This document shows positions 26,030 to 35,965 of a DNA stretch of 64,000 nucleotides, piece after piece. Every line of letters starts with the position of its first letter. Within the stretch, counting starts at the first letter, position 1. The stretch covers positions 42,501 through 106,500 of the forward strand of contig JAUQPL010000004.1 in assembly GCA_030550395.1 (NCBI GenBank). The letters are read 5' to 3'. The position numbers and the translations under genes are program-made. The notes beneath the pieces were generated by a model, which was not told the DNA's origin, made no database searches, and saw nothing but the letters and a program-made list of their open reading frames with translations. This DNA is from Bacteroidota bacterium (GTDB taxonomy: Bacteria > Bacteroidota > Ignavibacteria > Kapaibacteriales > HRBIN21).

Positions 26030-27065
26030 AGCGGAAGAACAAGCCGGAGCATATGACGCTTCCAGACTGCAGAAGGCGGTAGAGATAAAGACCCCCGGCA
26101 AGGGAGCGGATCGATAGCCACTGGGGGGAATTGCTAGGGACAATGTACTGAAATAAGCGCTGTCCCAGAGGAGTGTAGATTTCTACGGTACTCCCTGCCT
26201 CTGCCCGGATGGGTACGGCTTCTGTGTGGAGGATGAGAGGTAGCAGAGTGCAAGGTGCTGTCATGGGAGCTTCCACACTCGTTAGGGGGGCTAATCTGAT
26301 GCGATACTCGGCCACAGTTTGTAGAGTCGTGGCATCTGTGAATCGTACAATGGCACCGCCACTTGTATTGCCCGAAGTTCGGAGCCAACAGGAGAAGCGG
26401 GGATAGAAGTGGCGTGGCCACAGGGAGAGTGTATCTGGTGCCGTGAGCGTGCCGGCATCGTAGCAGCTATCACCCAGGCAGAAGCGGAGAGCATGGGTAG
26501 GAATTCCAATTGGTTCTACGTGCGTAAGGAGCTGGCGGGTGACACTACTGGCGTTATAGAGAGCGGCGTTGCTGCTGATTTCCCCCTCGGTTGAGGTCGT
26601 CAATCCCGTCTGTGCCCATACAAGAGCGAGCGAGTCCGGGCTGGGTGGGGAAATCTGAACCTGAACGAGATGCTCCAGGAGGGTTGCTCCCGAGAGAGCA
26701 TCGCGGAATCGGAAGAGCAGGGGAGCACTTCCGGAAGAGGTCCCTGCTTCTACGAGCACATACGCTTTGAAACTGTGTTCCTCTGCTCCCGGGGCAATGG
26801 TGACCGTGTCCGGTGAAACCCGTACCCCAGGGGCATAGCAAGAAGGTCCCCAGCAGAAGTACGGATAACTGCCTGCGGGCATCTGGGAGTCGTCCATTTC
26901 CACAATAACCCGGAGGGGTTGTGTCCCATCGTTGACAACGACGGCGGGGGCGGACACGTCCCAGCCAGGAGTGACAAAGACGGCGGTAACTGCATGGTGG
27001 AGTCGGAGAGCTGCAGTTGTGTAAAGACTCGCAAGGAGCGTAATAGCACTTGTAGCACGGAGCAT
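26022..27065 (-). CDS. Secreted protein with T9SS C-terminal sorting domain
   Basis: A 347-residue protein with an N-terminal signal-like segment (ATSAITLLASLYTTAA). Two related beta-rich units of ~100 residues follow, at about 33-137 and 160-262; each contains a cysteine pair in a similar setting (FCWGPSCYAPG and FCLGDSCYDAG). The last ~70 residues resemble the type A T9SS sorting domain, with VEIYTPLGQRLF, LAGGLYLYRLLQSG and SGLFFRSN. Such proteins cross the outer membrane by the type IX system and are anchored or released after removal of the domain. Role unknown; the paired-cysteine units could be binding or structural modules. Confidence 0.7.
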   Translation of the reverse strand: MLRATSAITLLASLYTTAALRLHHAVTAVFVTPGWDVSAPAVVVNDGTQPLRVIVEMDDSQMPAGSYPYFCWGPSCYAPGVRVSPDTVTIAPGAEEHSFKAYVLVEAGTSSGSAPLLFRFRDALSGATLLEHLVQVQISPPSPDSLALVWAQTGLTTSTEGEISSNAALYNASSVTRQLLTHVEPIGIPTHALRFCLGDSCYDAGTLTAPDTLSLWPRHFYPRFSCWLRTSGNTSGGAIVRFTDATTLQTVAEYRIRLAPLTSVEAPMTAPCTLLPLILHTEAVPIRAEAGSTVEIYTPLGQRLFQYIVPSNSPQWLSIRSLAGGLYLYRLLQSGSVICSGLFFRSN

Positions 27066-27127
27066 TTGCTTGTTCCTGGCGTAGATGGAACATGTTCGCA
27101 GGGCACATAGAGTAGGGCTTGAAGGGA

Positions 27128-27751
27128 TCAGGCCCGTTGAAAGGGTTCTTGGGTTCCCTCCATAGGCACCGTCCCAGCATTGATAGTAGACATAGCTTTC
27201 TGGAGGCCATATTGGACAAGGTATTCCAAGGCAGACACTGCACGTCGGACCATAGCGTCCCGTTCGGCTATTTCTTCGGGGGCGAAGGGGGAGAGCACGT
27301 ACTCTGTCATCTGACCCCGGGGGAAGTTACGTCCGATGCCGCACCGGAGCCGTGGGATATCGCCGGTTCCCAAACATTCGATGACCGAGGCCATGCCGTT
27401 GTGACCACCAGCGCTACCGGAGGCTTTCAGGTGAATCCTCCCCAGAGGGAAGTTGAGTTCGTCCAGTACGATGACGATGTGGTCGGTGGGGATAGCTGTT
27501 AACTGTTGAGCACCACGGACGGCTTCCCCGGAGCGGTTCATGTACGTCAGTGGGAGGAGGGTCAGGACGGGGTGTCCAGCGATGGAAAGCAGCGCCTCCA
27601 TCCACGGTCCCTTTCCTCGGTGCCAATGCCCGCCGTAGCGTTCTGCCAGAGCGCAGACGACCCTCCAGCCGATGTTATGCCGTGTTTCGGCGTACTCCGG
27701 TCCGGGATTCCCCAGACCGACGATAAGCCATTCTGCCCTTGGTTTCTCCAT
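27128..27751 (-). CDS. pth: Peptidyl-tRNA hydrolase
   Basis: A 207-residue enzyme that frees tRNA from prematurely released peptidyl-tRNA. It starts with IVGLGNPGPEYAETRHNIGW, holding the catalytic Asn and His, and continues with LTYMNRSGEAV, VLDELNFPLG with the catalytic Asp, and GSAGGHNGMASV. The frame is open well upstream, but homology begins at the ATG at 27749-27751. A divergent gene starts 122 bases away. Confidence 0.95.
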   Translation of the reverse strand: MEKPRAEWLIVGLGNPGPEYAETRHNIGWRVVCALAERYGGHWHRGKGPWMEALLSIAGHPVLTLLPLTYMNRSGEAVRGAQQLTAIPTDHIVIVLDELNFPLGRIHLKASGSAGGHNGMASVIECLGTGDIPRLRCGIGRNFPRGQMTEYVLSPFAPEEIAERDAMVRRAVSALEYLVQYGLQKAMSTINAGTVPMEGTQEPFQRA

Positions 27752-27830
27752 AGGGTACACTTCATTGAGTCGGTGCCAGTAGACGCTCCAGTGTCGAGGA
27801 AGATTGCGCCGGCGACGGGATGGGTGTCCG

Positions 27831-27858
27831 TAATATTGTGGCACTGTGAGTATCACAG
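27831..27858 (+). promoter_or_regulatory. Promoter-like element and inverted repeat in a divergent spacer
   Basis: TAATATTG (27831-27838), one mismatch from TAnnTTTG, is 35 bases before the secreted protein gene. Six bases downstream is the perfect inverted repeat CTGTGA-gta-TCACAG (27844-27858). Its position just after the probable transcription start suits an operator for a dimeric regulator. The half-site TGTGA recalls CRP/FNR sites, but the three-base spacer is shorter than theirs. Confidence 0.35.
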
Positions 27859-27873
27859 CCGTGAGGTTTTCCG

Positions 27874-28455
27874 ATGTGGCGGTACTGTTGGTGGGGTGTA
27901 GCACTGTATTGCTTGCTTTCTCTTCCCGGGCTGCTTTGGGCGCAACCGAGGCCACTGCCGCCGATATCCCCGACTGTAGAGGCAATGGAGCAGCGGATGG
28001 GGCGTCCGGCAATGGTTATTGACCCACAACTGGAGGAGCGCTTACGCCGGGCACAGGATTTGCTTCCTCTTGAAGGGATTTGGGCGCTGCGGTTGGAAAA
28101 TTTTGATACCACGGGTGGCGATATCCGGATGGTACGAGAGGATTATACCGTCCAGCTCCTCATTGTTCGCCAGGAGGAAGGGGCACCGGAACGGCTGGTT
28201 GCAACGGTCATTCACTCGGAAAGTGAGCGTATCCCCGTTGGGGCAGTTGTGGCTTCTTTCCAGCCCACGGCCGATCCGCAGTTATATCTTGCCGAATGGC
28301 TCTTGCCAGGGAACCCTCCGAGACGGAGCGAGTTGAAGATGGAAAGCAGTGCTGTAGCGGTAGCAGAAATCCGTGATGTTCCGCGATACCCGCTTGTAGC
28401 AACCCTGCGCTTACTCAAGCTTCGTCCCCGCCCCTGGCAGCGGTCTCCTCGGTGA
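27874..28455 (+). CDS. Secreted protein of unknown function
   Basis: A 193-residue protein with a clear signal peptide (WWGVALYCLLSLPGLLWAQ) and a mature part that I do not recognise. It contains repeated beta-like stretches (YTVQLLIVRQEE, LVATVIHSESERIPVG, QLYLAEWLLPGN) and a basic, proline-rich end (LRPRPWQRSPR). The segment LEGIWALRLENFDTTGG could mark a lipocalin-like or similar small beta fold, but this is weak. It is divergent from pth and lies 64 bases before alaS, with which it may be cotranscribed. Confidence 0.65.
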   Translation: MWRYCWWGVALYCLLSLPGLLWAQPRPLPPISPTVEAMEQRMGRPAMVIDPQLEERLRRAQDLLPLEGIWALRLENFDTTGGDIRMVREDYTVQLLIVRQEEGAPERLVATVIHSESERIPVGAVVASFQPTADPQLYLAEWLLPGNPPRRSELKMESSAVAVAEIRDVPRYPLVATLRLLKLRPRPWQRSPR

Positions 28456-28519
28456 ATGCAGGGTTTAGCTGTCTTCGTCTTTTAGCAGTGTCTGTTGTAA
28501 TAGCGGGGTACAAGAGCTC

Positions 28520-31096
28520 ATGCAGTGGACCTCCCACCGGGTTCGGCAGTCGTTTTTGGATTTCTTTGCCGAGCGAGGGCATCGGATTGTGCCCAGTGCA
28601 CCTGTGATCCCGCATGGTGATCCGACGCTGCTTTTCACCAATGCGGGCATGAACCAGTTTAAGGATGTCTTCCTTGGCTTCGGAACTCGGGATTACACCC
28701 GGGCTGCCGATACACAGAAGTGCATTCGCGTCAGTGGTAAGCACAATGATTTGGAGGAGGTGGGCTACGATACGTATCACCACACTTTCTTTGAGATGCT
28801 GGGTAACTGGAGTTTCGGCGATTACTACAAAGCCGAAGCGATTGCGTATGCCTGGGAGCTGTTGACAGGTGTTTGGAAACTGCCGGTAGAGCGGCTCCAT
28901 GCAACGGTATTCCGCACGGATGATGAGGCCTACGAGCTATGGCGGCGATACCTGCCTGCTGAGCGAATCCACCGCTTTGATGAGAAGGACAACTTCTGGG
29001 AGATGGGCGATACGGGTCCCTGCGGTCCATGTACGGAAATCCATTATGACCGAACGCCGGACTTTAGCGGTGCTCGGCTTGTCAACGCAGGTACGCCGCA
29101 GGTTATAGAGATCTGGAACCTCGTATTCATCCAGTACAATCGCCGTGCAGATGGCTCACTAGAGGAGCTGCCAGTCAAGCATGTGGACACGGGCATGGGA
29201 TTGGAGCGAATCTGTTCGGTGCTCCAGGGGGTGGACTCTAACTATGATACGGACCTGTTCGTACCGCTGATTCGGCGTGTTGAGGAGCTCAGTGGGCGGC
29301 GGTATCCTCGGGAGGATGTTCGCCACCCCGATGGGATTGCAATGCGGGTTATGGTGGATCACATCCGGGCGCTGGCTTTTGCCATCGCTGACGGGGCACT
29401 GCCGGGCAATACCGGGCGTGGCTATGTTCTGCGGCGTCTGCTGCGCCGTGCGGAACGTTTTGCCCGGATGCTAGGATTCCGTGAGCCCGTACTCTGGCGC
29501 TTGGTGCCGGTGTTGGTCTCTATCATGGGGGATCCCTTCCCAGAGTTGCACCAACATCAGCGCACGATTGAACAGGTCATAGAGGCAGAGGAGGCCCACT
29601 TCCTACGGACGTTGGACCGTGGACTGCAGCTTTTTGAGACCGTGGCGGAAGAGCTCCGGAGACGCCAGCAGTGGGAAATCCCGGGCGAGATTGCTTTCCA
29701 GCTTTACGATACGTATGGATTCCCCTTGGATTTGACGGAGCTCTTAGCCCGTGAGCAGGGCTTCACCGTGGATGTGGAAGGGTTCCAGCGCTTGATGGAA
29801 GAGCAACGCCGCCGTTCCCGACAAGCGCAGAAGACGCAAGCAGTGGAAATCGCCCTCAGTCCCAGACTCCAGCAGTTCCGGAGCGAGTTTACAGGATACG
29901 AAGAACTAGAGACGGAAGCGGAGGTGCTTTATGCAGAGGGCCATCACGTTGTTTTGGAGCGGACACCCTTCTACGTGGAGTCCGGTGGACAGGTCTCGGA
30001 TACGGGGATTCTGCTTCTTGGCGGGGAAGACTATGTGGTGGAAGACGTGCGTCGGGTAGGCGAAGCGATTGTCCACGTGTGCGCTCAGGAAGTAGAGCCC
30101 CTGGTGGGGCAGCGGGCATTGGCACAGGTGGACCGCCGTCGCCGGTGGGCGATCATGCGGAATCACTCCGCAACGCACCTGTTGCACGAAGCTCTGCGCC
30201 GTGTCTTGGGCTCCCATGTCCAGCAGGCGGGTTCGCTGGTTGCCCCTGAGTACCTGCGCTTTGATTTCTCCCACTTTGGCAAGATAGAGCCCGCACAGCT
30301 TCGGGACATTGAAGCGCTGGTCAACGAAAAAATCCGGGAAGCTATCCCGGTCCAGACTCGCATTATGCCGCTGGAGCAGGCGCGGAAGATTCCGAACGTC
30401 AAGATGTTTTTTGCTGACAAGTACGGCGATATCGTGCGAGTAGTCATCATTGATGAGCGCTTCTCGGTGGAGCTGTGTGGGGGCACGCATGTGCACAACA
30501 CCAGCCAAATAGGGCTGTTTGCGCTCACGGGGGAAGAGGCCGTTGCTGCAGGTGTGCGGCGCGTGGAGGCTGTCACTGGTGAAGGAGTAGAGCAATACGT
30601 TGAGCAGCTGCGGCGACGTCTGGAGGAGCAACAACGCCATGCGGATCAGCTTGCCGAGCAGCTGCAACGTCTGCAGCGTGAGGTGGAGCAGTTGCAGGTG
30701 GAGCGGGAGAGTGCTCGTATCCCGGAATTCCTTGCCCGAGCCCGCTCCGTTGATGGGATTCGCATTGTAGCTGAACAGGTGCAGCTGTCCACCATTGACC
30801 AACTCAAGGCATTGGCTGACCGTATTCGGGCAGCGCTTGGACGGCAGGGTATTGGGATTGTATCGGCAGTGGTGGAAGGAAAAGTGCACTTAGTCTGCGT
30901 CGTCACCCCTGACCTGACGGAGCGCTATCCGGCAGGACAGTTGGTTGCTCGGATTTCCCGTGAGTTGGACGGTGGTGGGGGAGGACGTCCCCATTTAGCA
31001 ACAGCGGGGGGACGGCGTCCGGAGAAATTGTCAGAACTTCTAGGGCGGATTCCTGAATTAGTGGCCACCTTCGGCTCCGAGAGTGTGCGGACGTGA
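28520..31096 (+). CDS. alaS: Alanyl-tRNA synthetase
   Basis: An 858-residue class II synthetase. The N-terminal catalytic part carries [34 protein letters not shown] and [15 protein letters not shown]. The editing domain has the zinc-binding motifs [14 protein letters not shown] and [12 protein letters not shown] ~60-residue coiled coil ([19 protein letters not shown]) precedes the C-terminal domain, which ends with the glycine-rich [15 protein letters not shown]. Length is normal. The last 39 bases overlap the end of pta on the opposite strand. Confidence 0.97.
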   Translation: MQWTSHRVRQSFLDFFAERGHRIVPSAPVIPHGDPTLLFTNAGMNQFKDVFLGFGTRDYTRAADTQKCIRVSGKHNDLEEVGYDTYHHTFFEMLGNWSFGDYYKAEAIAYAWELLTGVWKLPVERLHATVFRTDDEAYELWRRYLPAERIHRFDEKDNFWEMGDTGPCGPCTEIHYDRTPDFSGARLVNAGTPQVIEIWNLVFIQYNRRADGSLEELPVKHVDTGMGLERICSVLQGVDSNYDTDLFVPLIRRVEELSGRRYPREDVRHPDGIAMRVMVDHIRALAFAIADGALPGNTGRGYVLRRLLRRAERFARMLGFREPVLWRLVPVLVSIMGDPFPELHQHQRTIEQVIEAEEAHFLRTLDRGLQLFETVAEELRRRQQWEIPGEIAFQLYDTYGFPLDLTELLAREQGFTVDVEGFQRLMEEQRRRSRQAQKTQAVEIALSPRLQQFRSEFTGYEELETEAEVLYAEGHHVVLERTPFYVESGGQVSDTGILLLGGEDYVVEDVRRVGEAIVHVCAQEVEPLVGQRALAQVDRRRRWAIMRNHSATHLLHEALRRVLGSHVQQAGSLVAPEYLRFDFSHFGKIEPAQLRDIEALVNEKIREAIPVQTRIMPLEQARKIPNVKMFFADKYGDIVRVVIIDERFSVELCGGTHVHNTSQIGLFALTGEEAVAAGVRRVEAVTGEGVEQYVEQLRRRLEEQQRHADQLAEQLQRLQREVEQLQVERESARIPEFLARARSVDGIRIVAEQVQLSTIDQLKALADRIRAALGRQGIGIVSAVVEGKVHLVCVVTPDLTERYPAGQLVARISRELDGGGGGRPHLATAGGRRPEKLSELLGRIPELVATFGSESVRT

Positions 31097-32077
31097 AGAA
31101 TCGCTCATCAGGGCGCATATAGCGGCTACAGAGACGATATCCTGCCACCGGCAACCTCGGGACAAATCACAGTATGGGCGCCGGAGCCCTTGCACTAGGG
31201 GGCCGATCGCCTGTGCCCCAGCCAATCGCTCGGTGAGCTTGTAAGCGATATTGCCTGCGTCTAAATTGGGGAAGATGAGCACGTTGGCTCGTCCTGCAAC
31301 GGGTGAGTGGGGGGCTTTGCGGGCAGCAACTTCCGGCACTAGTGCCGCATCGCCCTGGAGTTCCCCGTCTGCTAGGTATTGGGGATATCGCTGCTGGAAG
31401 ATACGGACTGCATGCTGAACCTTCTCCACCAGGGGATGCTGAGCGCTGCCTTTTGTAGAGAAAGACAGGAAGGCGATCCGAGGCTCTTCTTGGAGTACCC
31501 GTTCAACGTTCTGTGCTGTGCAGTAGGCGATTTCTGCTAGCTCTTCCGGTGTGGGATCAGGCACAACCCCGGCATCGGCGTAGACCAGTACTTGATCGGG
31601 AAAGACCATCAGGAAGTAGCTACTGACAACGCTGATGCCCGGTGCCACCCCTACGCTCCACAGGGCAGCGCGCAACACGTCCGCTGTTGTGGATAGCGAG
31701 CCGGCGACGCATCCATCCACTTCGCCGGCATCCAGAAGAAGACCAGCAAAGAGGAGAGGATGTTGCGAATGTTGGCGAGCTTCCTGGAGACTCATCCCTT
31801 TATGCCGGCGCCGATGCCAGAGCCGTTCGGCGAAGAGTTCCCTCTGCGGTGCATGCTCAGGAGACACGATCGGAATATCGGTCAAGGGGATGTTGTGCTG
31901 TTGTGCCAGGGCAGTAATGCGCTCTTCGTTTCCAACAAGTATGGGCTCTACGATTCCGCGATCGGCCAGTTCCCGAACTGCGCGGAGCGTCCGCTCGTCC
32001 TCGGCATCTGGGAATGCAATTCGGCGGTGGAGAGCGGTGGCACGAGCAAAGAGCCTTTGCATAACCTCCTGGCTCAT
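31058..32077 (-). CDS. pta: Phosphate acetyltransferase
   Basis: A 339-residue PTA_PTB family enzyme converting acetyl-CoA and phosphate to acetyl phosphate and CoA. Family text includes [16 protein letters not shown] at the start, [39 protein letters not shown], and the C-terminal [24 protein letters not shown]. It is the short form without the regulatory N-terminal domains. ackA is not adjacent. It ends the tlpA-to-pta operon and shares four bases with the lipoprotein gene upstream; its 3' end runs 39 bases into alaS. Confidence 0.93.
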   Translation of the reverse strand: MSQEVMQRLFARATALHRRIAFPDAEDERTLRAVRELADRGIVEPILVGNEERITALAQQHNIPLTDIPIVSPEHAPQRELFAERLWHRRRHKGMSLQEARQHSQHPLLFAGLLLDAGEVDGCVAGSLSTTADVLRAALWSVGVAPGISVVSSYFLMVFPDQVLVYADAGVVPDPTPEELAEIAYCTAQNVERVLQEEPRIAFLSFSTKGSAQHPLVEKVQHAVRIFQQRYPQYLADGELQGDAALVPEVAARKAPHSPVAGRANVLIFPNLDAGNIAYKLTERLAGAQAIGPLVQGLRRPYCDLSRGCRWQDIVSVAAICALMSDSSRPHTLGAEGGH

Positions 32078-33069
32078 GGTAGCGGCAGCAGTGCTGTCGT
32101 TCCGCTGGGCAGTGATGTGCTCAGTATTGGTTCAGCACGGCTTCCCGCTGCAATGATGAGCTGCTGGGGTGTTCCTGCGGTGAGGAACCAGAATTCACCG
32201 CGGTTTGGGAGGTACCATAAGTTGCGGATATTCCACTGCTGGACAAGGCGGATCGAGCCTTGAGAGCGGAGGTCTACCCGAAAAAGTCCTGCAGAAGTTC
32301 CCACATAGGCGAAGTCATCGGGTGTTGTGACCAGGCCCGTCAGCCGGATGCGAGCGGAATCGGCAGAGGTGGAAAGCGGAATACTCTTCACCAGACGCAG
32401 TGGGCGGAGACGAATCAGACTCAGCCTCGGGGCTCGCAGTGTCGCTGCGCTGTCGTCTCCACTTCCGATACTTGCGACCACTAACTCTTGCGCGCCTTCC
32501 CGCAACGCTATAAAGCGGGGTCTCGGCGGAAGTGGGAGGGAATCCTGCACTTGCCATGTCCGTGTGTCAAAGACGAGCAGGTACGAGCTTTTCTCTTCCG
32601 TGATGTACAACATGGCGTCGGAAGCCGCGACGGCACCGATTTGTCCGCCGATGGAGAAGGTTCGTACATATTCGTCGGTGAGGAGGTCAATTAGGCTCAA
32701 CATCCCGGCGGAGCGATGCCAGATATAGCCGCTAGTTGCGTTGGGGAAGGCGATGCCATCGGGGGAAGCTGGGAGGTGGAGGCGAGCGCGCCGTTTGTAC
32801 GAGTTCGCATCCAGCAGTTCCACAGACTTCGGCAGAAAGAGGAAGAGGGTGTTGCGAAATAGCTCCATGTCCTGGACTGGCGCCGGCAGTGGAGAACCGT
32901 TTGCTTGGGCGTAGAGGTCACTTACCACCACGCTATTGCCGGGTTCGTGGCGAAGCTGCAGTTCCGGTGTATCCGTTGCGAGCAGGAGGTACCAGGAGGG
33001 CGAAGTTAGGTCGTAGAATGGTTCACTGCCGCATCCGATACAGAGGGCGATGAATAAGAGTGGGAGCAT
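32074..33069 (-). CDS. Lipoprotein with beta-propeller-like repeats
   Basis: A 331-residue protein with a short signal and a probable lipobox ending at C13 ([13 protein letters not shown]). The body has repeated blocks typical of a beta-propeller, such as [56 protein letters not shown] and [15 protein letters not shown]. It may act as an extracytoplasmic binding or scaffold protein; no catalytic residues are evident. The start overlaps the punA stop by one base. A frame upstream of the ATG at 33067-33069 is open but is not protein-like. Confidence 0.72.
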   Translation of the reverse strand: MLPLLFIALCIGCGSEPFYDLTSPSWYLLLATDTPELQLRHEPGNSVVVSDLYAQANGSPLPAPVQDMELFRNTLFLFLPKSVELLDANSYKRRARLHLPASPDGIAFPNATSGYIWHRSAGMLSLIDLLTDEYVRTFSIGGQIGAVAASDAMLYITEEKSSYLLVFDTRTWQVQDSLPLPPRPRFIALREGAQELVVASIGSGDDSAATLRAPRLSLIRLRPLRLVKSIPLSTSADSARIRLTGLVTTPDDFAYVGTSAGLFRVDLRSQGSIRLVQQWNIRNLWYLPNRGEFWFLTAGTPQQLIIAAGSRAEPILSTSLPSGTTALLPLP

Positions 33070-33923
33070 CAGGCTGACTCTTGGGATTGGGATAGCCGTG
33101 CAACGAGGGCTGTGACGAGCTGCGTCATCTTGGGTTCGGCTTGGCGGGCTGCCTGGAGGACTTCCTCCAGCGAAAGCGGCTGTAAGGCGTCGGGGAAGCA
33201 TTCGTCGGTTAGGATGGAGAGTCCGAAGACCTCCATACTCATGTGACGGGCGACGATGACTTCCGGCACAGTGCTCATTCCGACAGCGTCGGCACCGATG
33301 AGGCGAAGGAAGCGATACTCCGCCCGGGTTTCCAGGCTCGGGCCAGGAAGGGCGACGTAGACCCCTTTTTGCAGCTTCAAGCGCAGCTCTAAGGCAATCT
33401 CCTCTGCCAGTTCAATGAGCCGCCGTGAGTATGGTTCGCTCATATCAGGGAAGCGTGGACCGAGGGTGTCATCGTTGGGACCAATCAGGGGATTATCGCC
33501 CATCAGATTGATGTGGTCGATGATGACCATCAAGTCACCGCGCCGGAAAAGTGGGTTGAGGGCTCCTGCGGCGTTGGAGATAATGAGCGTTCGCACACCC
33601 AAGGCGAAAAGAACGCGGACGGGAAAGGTGACCTGCTGGAGGGTGTAGCCTTCGTAGCGGTGGAAGCGTCCTTGGAGTGCCACAACTGGACATCCGGCAA
33701 GGCGTCCGAAGATGAGACGCCCCTTGTGAGATTCAACGGTGGAGACAGGGAAGTGCGGAAGGTTCTCGTATGGAATGGCACATTCTTGTTCAATCTTCTC
33801 CGCCAACTCGCCAAGTCCTGTGCCCAGGATGATGCCAATGGACGGTGTTGACTGAGTCGTCAGGCGGATGACCTCAACGGCTTCTTGCATCTGCTGGCGG
33901 AGCAGAGAAACAGGGGCACTCAT
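33069..33923 (-). CDS. punA: Purine nucleoside phosphorylase (inosine/guanosine type)
   Basis: A 284-residue phosphorylase splitting purine nucleosides to base and ribose 1-phosphate for salvage. Matching segments are GIILGTGLGELAEKI, ESHKGRLIFGRLAG, LQGRFHRYEGYTLQQVTFPVR, SNAAGALNP, and the substrate segment ALPGPSLETRAEYRFLRLIG followed by VGMSTVPEVIVARH. This is the trimeric PNP class. It sits between yggS (four-base overlap) and the lipoprotein (one-base overlap). Confidence 0.95.
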   Translation of the reverse strand: MSAPVSLLRQQMQEAVEVIRLTTQSTPSIGIILGTGLGELAEKIEQECAIPYENLPHFPVSTVESHKGRLIFGRLAGCPVVALQGRFHRYEGYTLQQVTFPVRVLFALGVRTLIISNAAGALNPLFRRGDLMVIIDHINLMGDNPLIGPNDDTLGPRFPDMSEPYSRRLIELAEEIALELRLKLQKGVYVALPGPSLETRAEYRFLRLIGADAVGMSTVPEVIVARHMSMEVFGLSILTDECFPDALQPLSLEEVLQAARQAEPKMTQLVTALVARLSQSQESA

Positions 33924-34681
33924 GCATCCTGCCCGTGAGCTGAAGGAACATTTTTCGGAAGTTTCGGTGGACGCTCGCCGAAGAGGGCAGTTCCAATACG
34001 CAGGAGGGTTGCTCCCTCTTCAACGGCGATTTCGTAGTCGGCGCTCATACCCATGGACAAATGGGGGAAGTCTTCCGGTGTGGTGCCGTATCGCTGGCGG
34101 AGCTCGTCGCGGAGTTGACGAAGTAGGCGGAATTCCGCTCGGACCCGCTCCGCCGTTGCTGGAGCTGGAATGGTCATAAGCCCGTAGAGCCGGACGAATG
34201 GGAGTCGAAGTACAGTTTCCGCCAGGGAGAAGACCTCTTCTGGAGCACAGCCGTGTTTGCTCTGTTCTCCCGATGTGTTGACCTGAAGGAGGATTGCTAC
34301 GGGCTTCCCTGTCCGCTCTCCCCAACGGTTGAGGGCTTCCGCTGCACGTGCGGAGTCAACCCCATGAATGAGGGTAGCCCGCGGGGCGATGAGATTGACC
34401 TTGTTGGTCTGCACGTGTCCGATAAAGTGCCATTCCACGGTGTAACCCCGCTGTTGCAGGTAGTCTGCCTTCATCCGGAGTTCTTGGGCGTAGTTCTCAC
34501 CGAAGCAGTAAATGCCGGCGTGAACGGCCGATTCGAGCATTTCTGGTGGGTGTCCTTTGGAGACGGCGATGATGCGAATTTCGGCCGCATCCCGTCCTAC
34601 GGCGGTAGCGCGTTCCCGTATATGCTCGAGCAGCTTCTGCCAGCGTTGGGCCAGAAGTTCAGGCTGCAGTAGCGGATGCAT
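33920..34681 (-). CDS. YggS-family pyridoxal phosphate-binding protein
   Basis: A 253-residue single-domain alanine-racemase-fold protein that binds PLP and affects PLP homeostasis. The PLP lysine is in IAVSKGHPPE; other marks are FGENYAQEL, WHFIGHVQTNKV, LLQVNTSGEQSKHG and the phosphate loop LSMGMSADYEIAVEEGATLLRIG. The ATG at 34679-34681 is preferred to a TTG nine bases upstream. It overlaps punA by four bases and follows the symporter gene. Confidence 0.93.
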   Translation of the reverse strand: MHPLLQPELLAQRWQKLLEHIRERATAVGRDAAEIRIIAVSKGHPPEMLESAVHAGIYCFGENYAQELRMKADYLQQRGYTVEWHFIGHVQTNKVNLIAPRATLIHGVDSARAAEALNRWGERTGKPVAILLQVNTSGEQSKHGCAPEEVFSLAETVLRLPFVRLYGLMTIPAPATAERVRAEFRLLRQLRDELRQRYGTTPEDFPHLSMGMSADYEIAVEEGATLLRIGTALFGERPPKLPKNVPSAHGQDA

Positions 34682-34699
34682 TGCGTACAAAAATAGGAT

Positions 34700-35962
34700 T
34701 CAGCTGGCTTCCTGGCTGGAGTTCTCCCAAGAGTTCACAAGCACACAAGCGACGGCATCACTGGTGACGTTGACCACCGTGCGGCTCATATCCAGCAGAC
34801 GGTCAACACCAAGGATCAGGGCAAGCCCTTCCTGAGGAATCCCGAGGTTTTGCAGAATTACTATCAACATGACTATTCCGGCTCCCGGCACAGGGGCTGC
34901 TCCGATAGAAGCGGCGATAGCCATGGCCATTAATGCTACTAGGGCACCGAAGCTGAGCTCAATACCGTAGAGCTGCGTCAAGAACAAGGTTGCTACGGCT
35001 TGGTAGAGGCTGGTTCCGTCCATGTTTACAGTTGCTCCCAAAGGAAGCACGAAGCCTGCAATTTCTTGGCGTACACCTAAATGGTGGTGACATACGGACA
35101 TGGTGGTCGGCAGTGTGGCTGCACTGGAGCTAGTGGAGAAGGCAACCATCTGTGCCGGTAGCAGAGCGCGATAGAAGGCCAAAACAGGCGTGCGGGTCAA
35201 CAGGCGTAGTATGAGTGGGTAGACGGCGGCAAGCATGAATGCCAGCCCAGCAAGGACGGAGAGGCTGTATAGCCCCAGCGCTGACAGGAGCGACCAGTCA
35301 GCTTGCAGGGCTGCCATAAGGGCAAAGACTCCTATGGGGGCAAAGCGCAGGATCAGCCTTATGGCTGCTAGCAATAGCTCCATGAGAGCTTGTAAAAGGC
35401 CCCGGAGCGGTGAACTCTGCTCCGGCGGTACAGTTAGCAGTGCTGCCCCTAGCAGTAGTGTTGCCAGGATAACTTGAAGCATTCGTTGGTTGTCCTGAGC
35501 CGCTGCCAGGAAGTTATCCGGGAACAATTCTACGAGGATTTGCAATGGACTTTTTCGCTGCAACTCTTCTGCTGTGCTTTGCCGCTCGGCCAAGAACTGT
35601 TCGTATTGCTGTCGGAATGCTACCTGTTGCTCGGCAGAGATGGCTGCTCCAGGGCGCAGGAGCGTAGCCATCCCGATGCCCGTCAGGACAGCAGCAAAGG
35701 TAGAAAGTAGGTAGTACCCCACAGTGCGCATCCCCAGTCGGGAGAGCCGAGAAAGATTGCCTACGGCTGCAATGCCTTGCAGAAGGGATACAACAACGAG
35801 GGGGAGTGCGATGAACTTCAGTAGGGTCAAAAGGAGCTTTCCCAGTGGGGCAACCCAGGCAGCTGTGAAGCCGGATAAATTCAGGGGTTCTTGAAGCAAA
35901 CTCCAGGCCATTCCAGCCACAAAGCCTATCAAGATTTTCCAAGGCGTAGAAAGACGCGGCAT
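34700..35962 (-). CDS. Dicarboxylate/amino acid:cation symporter (GltP-like)
   Basis: A 420-residue DAACS family transporter with about eight membrane segments and the re-entrant loops. Substrate-site motifs include the serine-rich STSSSAATLP, the NMDGT motif in ATVNMDGTSLYQ, and the C-terminal LDMSRTVVNVTSDAVACVLV. The sequence is about the usual length, with an unusual ~60-residue hydrophilic insertion rich in Gln after the third segment. Glutamate, aspartate or C4-dicarboxylates are probable substrates with Na+ or H+. It lies three bases after the DUF6029 gene. Confidence 0.92.
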   Translation of the reverse strand: MPRLSTPWKILIGFVAGMAWSLLQEPLNLSGFTAAWVAPLGKLLLTLLKFIALPLVVVSLLQGIAAVGNLSRLSRLGMRTVGYYLLSTFAAVLTGIGMATLLRPGAAISAEQQVAFRQQYEQFLAERQSTAEELQRKSPLQILVELFPDNFLAAAQDNQRMLQVILATLLLGAALLTVPPEQSSPLRGLLQALMELLLAAIRLILRFAPIGVFALMAALQADWSLLSALGLYSLSVLAGLAFMLAAVYPLILRLLTRTPVLAFYRALLPAQMVAFSTSSSAATLPTTMSVCHHHLGVRQEIAGFVLPLGATVNMDGTSLYQAVATLFLTQLYGIELSFGALVALMAMAIAASIGAAPVPGAGIVMLIVILQNLGIPQEGLALILGVDRLLDMSRTVVNVTSDAVACVLVNSWENSSQEAS

Positions 35963-35965
35963 CTC

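Noticed and set aside
29906-30889. Minus-strand frame of 327 codons
   Set aside because: It lies entirely antisense to alaS and has no recognisable protein features.
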